The notes: a model not told the origin generated them from the sequence alone. A stretch of DNA of 52,959 bases from Candidatus Parcubacteria bacterium (GCA_023132155.1 JAGLYP010000014.1:1-52959), one strand, 5' to 3'. Positions 8,682-17,005 are shown, numbered from the stretch's first letter. Numbers and translations: made by a program.

Positions 8682-10045
8682 ATTAAACTTTGTAATTTTT
8701 TAATATCTCCACCTGATAAAACTATTAATTTCTCTAACACCTTAATGCCATTTCCAGATTTTATCATTTTAAGTGCTATTGAAGCGCCAATTTTTAAATT
8801 CTTCACAACGCCAATACCATAAAGATTCATAGCTGTTTCCATTGCTATTAATGATTCTAAAGTAGAATTATTTTTTCCTAATAATAATTTAACAAATTCC
8901 TGAGCATTTTTCTTTTGTGTATTTTTGGTTTGTACATTTTTTATATTTCCGCATTCAAATCCTAAGTTTTTAGGAGTTATTTTATAATATGATATTTTCC
9001 CATTAATGGATTCTGCAATGTTCGTATTATCCATTATAGAAATTTGATCTATTATTTGATTATTATTCTTATTTTGTCCTGTTGTTATTATAATATTTTT
9101 ATCTGGGTATATTTTTTTTAATATTCCCAAGCACACTTTATTTGATCCTCTTGTTAGCCCATAATTAATCAAGTCTACGTCAACGGGACATACAACTGCT
9201 GCACCTCCAATAAGTCCTGCAAAAACCTGAACATTATAAATTCGATTATCATAAATATGATTAAGTCTTGGAACAGTATTATTAATGTTGAATATTCCCA
9301 ATTTTGTTTTCACGGCTATTTTCGCCATTTCATTATTAGAGATATTAAGATTGACACCGAGAAATGAAAATATATCGGATGAACCCGTAACACTGGATAC
9401 TCCTCGTGATGCTGTTTTTGCTACAACAATATTTTGATTGGTTTCAATTCCGATCGTGGCTAAGATGACAGCTACCATGGAACTAATATTTAACAGCTTA
9501 AATTCTTTTCTTTTTTTACCACTTCCGCAAGGATTTATAATTTTTGCGTTTTTTGCATTAATTTTTATTTTATTTGATATATAATTAAATTTATCAAATT
9601 CAAAAGCCGCCTTTGTTATTGCTAAACCATATTTAATCGCTAAATTTAAATTATCGGGATTATTCATAAATGTCCAAAGACTTGCTAAAAAGCTACCTAT
9701 TAGAACATCTCTTAATTCTGTTTGTGTGTCAGGTATAACCAGTATGGTTGCGTATATTTTTTTTATTTCTTGCGGAGTAAAATAAGCACAATTTAATATT
9801 TTAATGCATTGTTTAAATATATTATTTTGTATTAAATTTGAGTAAGCTTTAATTTTCGGTAATTTTTTGAATTTATAATAATAATATAACAAAATATATC
9901 CCTTATAAATATCGAGATTAAAATTTTGATTTGAATTAATCAATTTTAAAGCTTTTAGCATTGTGTTTTTATCAACATCAATATTATCTGTTAATTTTTC
10001 AGTTAGCTGAATGATATATTCTATTATTTTTTCCTTCTTATTCAT
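8678..10045 (-). CDS. TrpD-like phosphoribosyltransferase
   Basis: The 455-residue protein has the anthranilate phosphoribosyltransferase layout. An N-terminal helical part is followed by NPCGSGKKRKEFKLLNISS (about 170-190) in place of GTGGDxxxTFNIST, then KTASRGVSSVTGSSDIF in place of KHGNRxxSSxxGSAD. NVQVFAGLIGG matches the N-V-x-G-P-L-x-N-P segment, and the end (SLIAMETAMNLYGIG) matches the family tail. The Mg-binding Asp-Glu pair of TrpD is not visible; TTGQNKNN stands there. About 100 extra residues lie at the front. No other trp biosynthesis gene is near. It is the first gene of the cargo operon. The acceptor substrate is unknown. Confidence 0.75.
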   Translation of the reverse strand: MNKKEKIIEYIIQLTEKLTDNIDVDKNTMLKALKLINSNQNFNLDIYKGYILLYYYYKFKKLPKIKAYSNLIQNNIFKQCIKILNCAYFTPQEIKKIYATILVIPDTQTELRDVLIGSFLASLWTFMNNPDNLNLAIKYGLAITKAAFEFDKFNYISNKIKINAKNAKIINPCGSGKKRKEFKLLNISSMVAVILATIGIETNQNIVVAKTASRGVSSVTGSSDIFSFLGVNLNISNNEMAKIAVKTKLGIFNINNTVPRLNHIYDNRIYNVQVFAGLIGGAAVVCPVDVDLINYGLTRGSNKVCLGILKKIYPDKNIIITTGQNKNNNQIIDQISIMDNTNIAESINGKISYYKITPKNLGFECGNIKNVQTKNTQKKNAQEFVKLLLGKNNSTLESLIAMETAMNLYGIGVVKNLKIGASIALKMIKSGNGIKVLEKLIVLSGGDIKKLQSLM

Positions 10046-10189
10046 AAATATGCAAATTCTACCAATGGCAAAATTTTTACGATATTAAAAATTATTTAAA
10101 GCATATCACAAATTTTGTAATATTGCCAAAAAATTGAAATGTCAAATTTTAATTTTTATATATTTAATGATATAATAAAATTACACTAT

Positions 10190-10490
10190 ATAAAAGAACC
10201 AACTAATCGGTCAAATAATAAAACGGCAGTTTAGGCATAGTCGGATTTTTGGCGCTGGTTATGCTTGCCCCGCGTAGCTGAAAGCGTAGTGGGGTTTATT
10301 TATGGCGGATTTACATGGATGCTTGCCGCCGGCTCTAGTGAAAAAGTGCAGAAAGGCAAAGACATATTAATCTGGGCAACGCTTGGGCTTGTGGTGATAT
10401 TTTCCGCCTACGCGCGAGGCTGCGGCGAGACATGTCCGCTTATGCTGTTGTTAGATTTGTGATTGCGGGGATTGCGGGAACGGCGTAAAT
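10190..10490 (+). pseudogene. second broken copy of the VirB2-like pilin gene
   Basis: The match to the intact gene starts at AACCAACTAATCGGTCAAAT, so the signal-peptide part is lost as in the first broken copy. The same palindrome-like insert CCCCGCGTAGCTGAAAGCG... lies at 10268-10294. A second insert around 10413-10440 (GAGGCTGCGGCGAGACATGT) is absent from the other copies. The central part still reads FIYGGFTWMLAAGSSEKVQK in one frame. An extended -10 (TGATATAAT) remains upstream near 10168-10176. Confidence 0.8.
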
Positions 10491-10700
10491 TTTAAAGATA
10501 GAGATGTTTTGGGTGGATGTTGTGATTTTGAGGATGTTTACAAAATTTTATTGTATTAGTTTACTGATATAATATTGACAGAATAAAAATATTTATTGTA
10601 AGGTCAATAAAGCCTGATCTTTAAAAAATATTTTTTATGAAGCAATATCTAAAAAAATAATAAGAATGAAAACAATTAAAGAAAATATGGAGGAAAAACA

Positions 10701-11118
10701 ATGAAATCTAAGGTTGAAATCTTAATAGGCATTCGTCCGACAGGGAATCTTACCGTTGCTAATTATTTAGGGGCAGTCAAGCCTATTTTGCAAATGCAAA
10801 AAGACGAAAAAAATCCCATGTTATTTGTAGCTGATTTACATACCATGACAACAAACGAGCCCATGGAAATCGCCAAATACAGCCGTGAAGTAATAGCTGA
10901 CTATTTAGCGCTGGGGTTGACACGGCTAAAACTACAGTTTATCTTCAATCTGACATTGCCGGACAAACTACCACATTAATGACTTTTTTATCACGCCACA
11001 TCAGTGTAGCGGACTTATTAAGAGTGCCGACATTAAAAGAGAAGATGAAAACCGATAGTGAGAAAAAGTTAAAAACCGCTAACGCGCTGCTTTTCTTGTA
11101 TCCGGTTATGATGGCGGC
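10701..11118 (+). pseudogene. trpS: truncated, frameshifted trpS copy
   Basis: This copy keeps the ribosome site and the first ~140 codons of trpS (MKSKVEILIGIRPTGNLTVA). A single base is missing near 10912 (GCGCTGGGGTTGACACGG against GCGCTTGGTGTGGACACGG in the intact gene), which shifts the frame. The match ends at 11118, well before KMSKS. The product cannot be an active enzyme. It is best read as the former chromosomal gene left to decay after integration of the island brought a complete trpS. Confidence 0.88.
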
Positions 11119-11178
11119 GGAAAATATTGTCAATATCCTTATATATAAGCTTACTAAGATTAAACACAATTTAGTCTA

Positions 11179-11207
11179 TTGACATTTTTTTAAAATTAAC
11201 ATATTAT
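11179..11207 (+). promoter_or_regulatory. promoter of the T-box transcript
   Basis: TTGACA, a 17-base spacer and TATTAT form a near-consensus promoter. The predicted start is about 11214, just before the T-box leader. Confidence 0.7.
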
Positions 11208-11213
11208 ATAAAT

Positions 11214-11537
11214 ATCTTTAACAATTATAAAATCCTTGATTAGGATCCCTTAAACTTAAAGTAGTTTTGAGGGGCTGGGTCTTAGTCGCCTAAAATATTT
11301 AGGCAGGATGATTGCTGCGTTAGTGGCAATCCGGTTTCCTCCGTAACCATAGGATAACTGATATCTCCGCCAAATGGCGGACAAGAGTCAGTAAAAGTGG
11401 TTTTGAAATCCGTTTTACTGACGGATTTTTTTAATTCGTCAAGAAATTTCAAGACAATAAAGGTGGCACCGCGGGAGTAAACTTCTCGTCCTTTTATCCA
11501 AGTATTATGTTTGGATAAAAAGATAAGAAGTTTTTTT
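11214..11537 (+). promoter_or_regulatory. T-box leader (tRNA-sensing riboswitch) with terminator
   Basis: AAGGTGGCACCGCGGG at 11460-11475 is the signature T-box sequence that pairs with the end of uncharged tRNA, and the expected CGTCC follows shortly after. A 22-base stem (11480-11532, arms starting AACTTCT and ending AGAAGTT, two mismatches) with a T-run is the terminator. The CGTCC lies inside its left arm, so the antiterminator and terminator exclude each other as in known T-boxes. Upstream hairpins include GATTGC/GCAATC, CCGCC/GGCGG and GTCAGTAAAA/TTTTACTGAC. I could not assign the specifier codon by eye. No synthetase gene follows; the next gene is a 65-residue zinc-ribbon protein 178 bases on. 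Confidence 0.85.
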
Positions 11538-11714
11538 ATTGGCAAAAAATAATAAAAATCTTTGACAAATTATGCCCAAAGGGCGCTAATAATAGTCGAA
11601 AATATTCAAATTCCTTGACTAAAAATTATTTCTTAACAAAAAAAGAGATATAAAATATTGACTAAAAAAATAAAAATAAAAAAACGAAAATAAAAAACAA
11701 GGAGAAAGAAACTT

Positions 11715-11912
11715 ATGAAAGGATTAAAAAAAACAAAAATGAAACTTATCAATATAAAAAAAACAAAAAATAAAATTTGCCCATACTGCGGCGGGGAAAT
11801 AACAATTAAAAGAGGTCCTGGCTTTTCTTCAAAAGAAGAAAAAAAATGCAAAACAAGCGGCTGTGAATTCAACAAATTTTCATGGGGAAGTTCAAGCGGA
11901 TGGGGCAATTGA
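11715..11912 (+). CDS. small zinc-ribbon-like protein
   Basis: The 65-residue protein has a basic N-terminal half and a zinc-ribbon-like pattern: CPYCGGE at residues 22-28, then Cys at about 46 and 51 (KCKTSGC). It ends in a Gly/Ser/Trp-rich tail. AAGGAGAAAG lies before the ATG. It is the first gene after the T-box leader and is followed by a strong terminator, so it is either the gene the T-box controls or a separately transcribed neighbour. Function unknown; binding of nucleic acid would be typical for such ribbons. Confidence 0.6.
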   Translation: MKGLKKTKMKLINIKKTKNKICPYCGGEITIKRGPGFSSKEEKKCKTSGCEFNKFSWGSSSGWGN

Positions 11913-11957
11913 AGTAAAAGCGCAAAATGGACTGGCGCCAAATAACACCAAATAAAA

Positions 11958-11992
11958 AAGGGCAAAAACTTAACATACAAGTTTTTGCCCTT
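11958..11992. terminator. bidirectional terminator
   Basis: Fourteen-base arms AAGGGCAAAAACTT and AAGTTTTTGCCCTT with a short loop. It ends the zinc-ribbon gene from the left and the cohesin-dockerin pair from the right. Confidence 0.8.
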
Positions 11993-12038
11993 GTTAAAAG
12001 GTTCAATAATTTTAGATTTAGATTATTTTTTGCTGTTG

Positions 12039-12617
12039 TTAATCCACAAAAATCTGGATAGCACCGGTATCGCTCAACAAAATATTAGAAACTGTTAAGC
12101 TGCCCTCGCCTCTTTCAAGAGCAACAAAAGTAACTGTCGCCAATACGAAATTATCCGGCTGAGTGTCGTTGGTTTCCTCTGTTCGCACAAAAGAAACGGC
12201 GTCAATATACAATGAACCGGGATTATCGTTTTGATGGGTATCTACCTCCTGTAAATTTAAATATCCCAAATGCGAGCTGTAATCTATTGAAACAAACTCA
12301 ATCATGGCAGGATCATAATCAAGATTCAAAGAAAATGCTCCTAAAGACGGGGCTGTTTCATTGCCCAAACCGCGGATGCTTAGCTCTACGCTAAAGTATT
12401 CTCCCTTTGCAATCCCTTCATCGGGAATATTAATGCCAAAGGAAATTCCCGTTTCAGCTTCGGTTTCCGCTTCCGTTTCCGTCTCCGCAGAAATAGAGGT
12501 TTCGTTTTTGTCTTCGTCGCATCCACTTTCACTTCCGCCTCCGTCTCCGCCGCAGCCGATTAAAGAAAAAACCAAAAAAACGGCTATTGCCGAAACATTG
12601 ATTATGTTTTTCATCAT
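12039..12617 (-). CDS. cohesin-like lipoprotein
   Basis: The 192-residue protein has a lipoprotein signal ending at FSLIGCG (Cys22), a low-complexity linker of Glu, Thr and Ala repeats (about 40-58) and one beta-rich domain. That domain (about 59-192) resembles a cohesin: an early INIPDEG...GEYFSVELSIRG strand pair, GAFSLNLDYDPAMIEFVSID in the middle and VLATVTFVALERGEGSLTV near the end. Cohesins bind dockerins, and the gene just upstream, overlapping by four bases, ends in a dockerin. The product would sit on the outer face of the membrane and could hold that partner. GGGAGGTGA precedes the start. Confidence 0.75.
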   Translation of the reverse strand: MMKNIINVSAIAVFLVFSLIGCGGDGGGSESGCDEDKNETSISAETETEAETEAETGISFGINIPDEGIAKGEYFSVELSIRGLGNETAPSLGAFSLNLDYDPAMIEFVSIDYSSHLGYLNLQEVDTHQNDNPGSLYIDAVSFVRTEETNDTQPDNFVLATVTFVALERGEGSLTVSNILLSDTGAIQIFVD

Positions 12618-14446
12618 TCACCTCCCTGATAGGAATTTATCAAATTAACCTCTGTCCTTAAATCAAGGACATTGAGATAACCATCGCCGTTTAAATCGTA
12701 CTTTGGGTCAAACGAACCCGAAATCAGATGAATTAAATGTGCCTCTCTGATTATCTGATAGTCGTTCCGGTCAAGATAACCGTCGCAATCAAAATCGCCG
12801 AGCGGATCAATCGGACAAATCAGGTCTTCACCGTCGCAGTCTTGGTTTATGCCGTCGCCGCAAATTTCCGGAGCGCCGGGGTAGATGGTGTCGTCACAGT
12901 CATTGCAATCGCCTTGGTTTTCAGTAAAACCGTCATTATCGTCGTCAATATCTGATGGGTCAAGCGGACAAATCAGGTCTTCACCGTCGCAGTCTTGGTC
13001 AATGCCGTCGCCGCAAATTTCCGGAGCGCCGGGGTAGATGGTGTTGTCGCTGTCGTTGCAGTCTCCTTGGTTTTCCGTAAAACCGTCGCCGTCATTATCA
13101 ATATCCAATGGATCAGGCGGAGGCGGAGCGGTATAAACCACCCTCATAGCTTGTTTATCGCCAAACCTGCCGCCGGCAATCGCGCCGGTTGGAGTCCATA
13201 TAATAGCTCCCAAAGAATTATTCCAAGTTTCTCCGGGATTAACCTGAAGATCCTTTATAATAATGCCTTCATTTGCCAAACTGCCATCATCCGCATGTAT
13301 CATAATAAGCATTGAATAGATGCGCCTATATTCACCATTAGAAGAACCGGCCGCACCGCAAATATAAATGATTCCTTCAGGATTTATACTTACGCGCCTC
13401 GGATTAAATTCAAAATTCATAACACCATCGCCAACATAAACGGTTTCTCCCAAATCCATACTGTTACACATTGAAACTAATGTGGTAGAGCTGGTGTACC
13501 GAATACTCTTAACTTCTTCGAAATCTTGATTAAGCCTTAAATAATATAAGGCACTTTCATCAACTCCATCTGTGTTAGCTATAATAATAATATCATCCTG
13601 ATATAAAACAATATCTCCCAGAGAATCGTCGTAAAGATTAATATTATTATAATTCGCCAAAGGCGGACATAGATGCTCTCCGTTTCCGTCAATTTTCGCA
13701 ATGAACAGATTATACTCCTGGTCACTTCTGGCTACAAAACAAACAATAATTTCATTGTCAGAAATTTTAGCGGTTCTAATATTTGACATTGACCCGATAT
13801 ACCCGCCGGACTGGGCGCTTATATCAAGCTCTTTCATTTCCGGCCAGCCTTCCGCGATTGTGTCATCGGCATTAAAGCGGCTCATATAAAACTTTTTACA
13901 ATCCGAGCTGAATATCATATAGGAACCATCGGAAAAGGTAATCATTGAATATGGCTGATACATTTTCTCACTATCCGCAGGCCACCTTGGTCTGGCTTCA
14001 TGCAGAAACGTTAACTCCGCATCCATATAAAATGTCCAAAGTTGAGTGGTGCCCAAGCCTAACCGTCTTGAGGCAAAACAACGAAATCCCGTTATCTTTT
14101 CCTCGGCTTCATCATATAACGGTTCAATTCCACCAAAAGGACCAGCTAATCCACGAACTTGTCCGTCCACTTCAGGGGCTCTGTTTATTTCAATTCCCTC
14201 AAGATTAAGTCGGCGGAAATAAAAACGACCACTACCGCCATCAGTACCGATACACTCTAAGGTGCCAATAAGGTTATCACTGCCTTTTGGCTCAAAAAGT
14301 TTTATAATCGCCTTTATTTCCTGTCCAAATACTGATTCCACCGCAATATCCCCTTGAGACATTGCAAAACAATTTGAATGAAGCGTAAAAACAATAAAAA
14401 TGGCCATTGTTACAATAAAACTTATGCTTCTAATTACTCTAATCAT
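12614..14446 (-). CDS. secreted propeller-like protein with MopE-type repeats and dockerin
   Basis: The 610-residue protein has a signal peptide (1-28). About 400 residues follow with repeated beta segments and aromatic blades, probably a beta-propeller. Two nearly identical Asp/Cys-rich repeats come next (about 450-545: NQGDCND, TIYPGAPEICGDGI, QDCDGEDLICP), matching the metal-binding motif of MopE-like proteins. The C-terminus is a dockerin: two Ca-loop helices, DFDCDGYLDRNDYQII and DLNGDGYLNVLDLRTEV. The last base of its stop is shared with the start of the cohesin-like lipoprotein gene. GGAGG precedes the ATG. A partner pair displayed outside the cell is likely; the ligand is unknown. Confidence 0.75.
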   Translation of the reverse strand: MIRVIRSISFIVTMAIFIVFTLHSNCFAMSQGDIAVESVFGQEIKAIIKLFEPKGSDNLIGTLECIGTDGGSGRFYFRRLNLEGIEINRAPEVDGQVRGLAGPFGGIEPLYDEAEEKITGFRCFASRRLGLGTTQLWTFYMDAELTFLHEARPRWPADSEKMYQPYSMITFSDGSYMIFSSDCKKFYMSRFNADDTIAEGWPEMKELDISAQSGGYIGSMSNIRTAKISDNEIIVCFVARSDQEYNLFIAKIDGNGEHLCPPLANYNNINLYDDSLGDIVLYQDDIIIIANTDGVDESALYYLRLNQDFEEVKSIRYTSSTTLVSMCNSMDLGETVYVGDGVMNFEFNPRRVSINPEGIIYICGAAGSSNGEYRRIYSMLIMIHADDGSLANEGIIIKDLQVNPGETWNNSLGAIIWTPTGAIAGGRFGDKQAMRVVYTAPPPPDPLDIDNDGDGFTENQGDCNDSDNTIYPGAPEICGDGIDQDCDGEDLICPLDPSDIDDDNDGFTENQGDCNDCDDTIYPGAPEICGDGINQDCDGEDLICPIDPLGDFDCDGYLDRNDYQIIREAHLIHLISGSFDPKYDLNGDGYLNVLDLRTEVNLINSYQGGE

Positions 14447-14560
14447 AATCTACCTCCTTTCAAAACTGAATTTCAAAAAATTCATAAAAAATGCCATCAA
14501 AAAAAATAAATTGTCAATGTCCGCTATTTAACTCTATAATTGCACTTTTTTGCTAATTTG

Positions 14561-15019
14561 TCAATACTTTAACTCAATAACGCGATTTACATCCTCAAAA
14601 CTTCCGTATGAAGTTAAAATGGTTTCAGCTGCGTTATATTCAAATTTGATATTATAAGTTGAATTATTTGATAATTGCTGTTTTTTAAATTTACCAACGG
14701 GGCAAGGATCATTACAAGCATTTAACGTACCATCTGTATTATTAAAAAAACAAAAATACGACGGACCAACTCCGCAAAAATCGCCACCTGCTCCCTCACC
14801 CGGATCAATATTATTTTTTCTAATCTCCCACAAAATTCTTTCCGCGCCTGCCTCAGCTGCAAAAAAGGCTTTAGTGGAATGCACTTGAGTTGCTCCGATT
14901 TTTAAGCTGTTAACGACTATCGCGCCTAATGATAAAGAGATTATTAAAATACTGGCTAATACCAAAAATGTCATCACAAGCATTGTGCTGCCGGTTTTAT
15001 TTTTGATTATTTTTAGCAT
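14561..15019 (-). CDS. PilX-like minor pilin
   Basis: The 152-residue protein has a short basic leader, then a single hydrophobic helix (about 12-36, STMLVMTFLVLASILIISLS) and FFAAEAGAERILWEIRKN. This stretch is typical of PilX N-terminal domains, in which a Phe-x-Ala-Glu-Ala-Gly-x-Glu motif follows the helix. The remainder is a short pilin globular domain with four Cys. It ends the run of minor pilin genes (FimT, PilV, PilW, PilX order), which in other bacteria prime pilus assembly. The gene before it ends 13 bases upstream, so they are co-transcribed. Confidence 0.8.
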   Translation of the reverse strand: MLKIIKNKTGSTMLVMTFLVLASILIISLSLGAIVVNSLKIGATQVHSTKAFFAAEAGAERILWEIRKNNIDPGEGAGGDFCGVGPSYFCFFNNTDGTLNACNDPCPVGKFKKQQLSNNSTYNIKFEYNAAETILTSYGSFEDVNRVIELKY

Positions 15020-15032
15020 AGACGGTTTTAAT

Positions 15033-15617
15033 TTACTTATAATACCGCGACGAAACAGTCGTTTGCATTATCATATGATGTTTATGCGCGCCGGCGTTAT
15101 TCGCTTCAACCTCTATCTTCATTGTTAGGCAGGGCTGAATTTTTACATCAGGCGATACGCCAATAACATTATCCGTAACATCAAAAATCAAGCTGGTAAC
15201 TTTAATGTCATTCGGGGTAATCGGTAAAACAATATCATTGGCGGCAGTACGGCGCCTTATTACTAAATCATCATTAATATCAATATAATACGCAACACAT
15301 TCATCATTTTTATTTTTAAAATATAATTCCGTGTTACCCGCTTCCGTGTCATAAATTTCATTTCCGGAATTATTGCCGGTAGCCCATTCACAACCATGAT
15401 CAACAACCTGCGCGCTTCTTATTTCTTTACTCATTATTTCAAATAAAAACCGCAGGCTTTCCTGCGTGTCTTGCGAGGCGATTATGCTTTTCTGGCTTTC
15501 TATCGTTGACTTAAAAATACCCAATGTCAAACCGATTAAAATCACAAAAATGCTAACCGCGAACATTATCTCAATCAAAGAAGTGCCGGATTTGTTTTTT
15601 AGGATATTTTTTTGCAT
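15033..15617 (-). CDS. PilW/PilJ-like minor pilin
   Basis: The 194-residue prepilin has leader MQKNILKNKSG, then TSLIEIMFAVSIFVILIGLTL. Cleavage should fall after Gly11, with Glu at position 5 of the mature protein. The following FLFEIMSKEIRSAQ is usual for PilW-type minor pilins. The C-terminal half is beta-rich and ends in a short basic tail. It is followed 13 bases later by pilX and preceded by a 118-base palindromic repeat that separates it from pilV. Confidence 0.8.
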   Translation of the reverse strand: MQKNILKNKSGTSLIEIMFAVSIFVILIGLTLGIFKSTIESQKSIIASQDTQESLRFLFEIMSKEIRSAQVVDHGCEWATGNNSGNEIYDTEAGNTELYFKNKNDECVAYYIDINDDLVIRRRTAANDIVLPITPNDIKVTSLIFDVTDNVIGVSPDVKIQPCLTMKIEVEANNAGAHKHHMIMQTTVSSRYYK

Positions 15618-15626
15618 TTAATAATT

Positions 15627-15745
15627 ATTGTCATTGCGAGCCTGCGAAGCAATCCCGAGGCTCAGAACACCAATGATAAATTATCCACGGACGGTGCGTT
15701 GTGGCTCGGGATTGCTTCGTCGCTATCGCTTCTCGCAATGACAAT
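15627..15745. repeat. long palindromic repeat, family D
   Basis: Inverted ends ATTGTCATTGCGAG and CTCGCAATGACAAT enclose further paired pieces (GCGAAGCAATCCCGAG and its complement). A second, diverged copy lies at 49228-49339. It fills the pilV-pilW gap and touches the stop codon of pilV. Confidence 0.8.
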
Positions 15746-16290
15746 CACCGCCAATTATATAAATATGTTTCCGCGATATAATCTTTTAACACATCCCCAT
15801 CCCGCCATTGAACATGGGATTTTACTTTATAATAATCAATTATTCCGTCAAAAGGATCACTGGCATCAACCCCTGTTACATCTATTAAACGCGAATACAT
15901 GGTTTTTGTGTTTCCTCCCGTGGTCGTATGCGTATAAAAATTATTCGCGCTGTCTTTGTAAAGTTCGGCTTTGGCATCTCCTATGCCATTCGCGTCTTTA
16001 AAAGTCATTGTGTAATCAACCGAAAAATCATCATCAGCCCACCCTTTAATATATGAATCCCAATCAACCACAGGATTCGCAATCCAATTATCATCCCTGA
16101 TATTCCTAGCCAATTCCAAACCCTCTTGCGCCAGCATTGACGCGACAAGTATGTTTTTACTTACTTTTTGCGCTTGAATATTCTGCAAAACCAAAGAAAA
16201 AACCCCTAAAACGCCAATGCTGACAACGCCCATCACAATAGACGCTTCCAATAAAGAAAAGCCCTTATTATTTATTTTATTTTTTTGCAT
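15745..16290 (-). CDS. PilV-like minor pilin
   Basis: The 181-residue prepilin has leader MQKNKINNKG, then FSLLEASIVMGVVSIGVLGVF with Glu5. ASMLAQEGLELARNIRDDNW, the usual PilV continuation, follows. The globular part is typical in size and ends in YNWR with its stop at the very edge of palindromic repeat family D. Third in the minor pilin series. Confidence 0.85.
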   Translation of the reverse strand: MQKNKINNKGFSLLEASIVMGVVSIGVLGVFSLVLQNIQAQKVSKNILVASMLAQEGLELARNIRDDNWIANPVVDWDSYIKGWADDDFSVDYTMTFKDANGIGDAKAELYKDSANNFYTHTTTGGNTKTMYSRLIDVTGVDASDPFDGIIDYYKVKSHVQWRDGDVLKDYIAETYLYNWR

Positions 16291-16347
16291 TGCTTTATTG
16301 TCAAACTGTTAAATCGTTATATATCACGACTATTTCAAACAATTCGT

Positions 16348-16379
16348 AATTCGCTTGTGCTCGCTTGACGGGTGTAATT
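16348..16379 (+). repeat. short repeat family C, copy 1
   Basis: AATTCGCTTGTGCTCGCTTG ACGGGTGTAATT, one of five copies in the window. This one is intergenic, just after the FimT-like gene (minus strand). Confidence 0.75.
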
Positions 16380-16399
16380 GACAATTGAAAATTGATTAT

Positions 16400-17005
16400 T
16401 TATTCCACATCCACCAAACCAAACTTATTCACTTTAACGGTTCTCGTATAAACGCCCTCAGAATCAGATAAAATTATTTTAGCTGTTTTATAAAGGCATT
16501 GAACACCGCTGCAACTAGCGGTATTTTTGCAAACATACGCGCGTGAGTCAGGCGGTTCAAAAAGAATGACAAGCTTATTAGAATTAGCGACATCTAGTTT
16601 TAAATCGTTAATTTCAACCCCATTTAAAAATTTTATTTCAGGCGCGAGTAATTCAGCGCCATCATATTTACAATTATCAATGCCGGTATTATCGCCGTCG
16701 GCAAAAACAATATATTTATTCCTGCTGCCGTCAACATCATTAAAGTAAATACCCCAGCCCCTATCGGGAACTTTTCCGCCAAGCTCTTTTAAGCTTAAAG
16801 CGTAACTTTGCACTTTTCTAATATCACTGGCAAGCTTATAAGCGGCCAAGTCAATCTTATTTTTTTTATCATGCGCGCCAAAATTAGCCAAAGCCATAGT
16901 GGAAATAATCGCGATTATCGCCACGCTCACGGTTAGCTCAATCAAGGTAAAGCCTTGCTTATTTTCACCCGTCAAGCGAGTACAAGTAATTAAAAATTTT
17001 CGCAT
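16400..17005 (-). CDS. GspH/FimT-like minor pilin
   Basis: The 201-residue prepilin has an unusually long leader (18 residues, MRKFLITCTRLTGENKQG), then FTLIELTVSVAIIAIISTMA with Glu5. The body, including the DIRKVQSYALS stretch, fits GspH/FimT. The leader is partly encoded by a copy of short repeat family C (16966-16991), so the insert has become part of the leader peptide. PilD should still cut after Gly18. First of the minor pilin set. Confidence 0.8.
   Translation of the reverse strand: MRKFLITCTRLTGENKQGFTLIELTVSVAIIAIISTMALANFGAHDKKNKIDLAAYKLASDIRKVQSYALSLKELGGKVPDRGWGIYFNDVDGSRNKYIVFADGDNTGIDNCKYDGAELLAPEIKFLNGVEINDLKLDVANSNKLVILFEPPDSRAYVCKNTASCSGVQCLYKTAKIILSDSEGVYTRTVKVNKFGLVDVE
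16966..16991 (-). repeat. short repeat family C, copy 2, inside a gene
   Basis: CACCCGTCAAGCGAGTACAA GTAATT, reverse orientation to copy 1. It lies within the leader part of the FimT-like gene and encodes the residues TCTRLTG. Confidence 0.75.

Larger units (their letters stand above)
10120..11118 (+). repeat. right copy of the pilin-trpS segmental duplication
   Basis: This segment repeats the promoter, broken pilin gene, trpS leader and the first ~420 bases of trpS found at 3810-4825. It closes the island. Homology stops sharply after GGCGGCGGA at 11118, and unrelated AT-rich DNA follows. Confidence 0.85.

Noticed and set aside
11282-11545. Minus-strand open frame across the T-box
   Set aside because: It is the complement of the structured leader; the T-box motif, promoter and terminator on + explain the sequence better.
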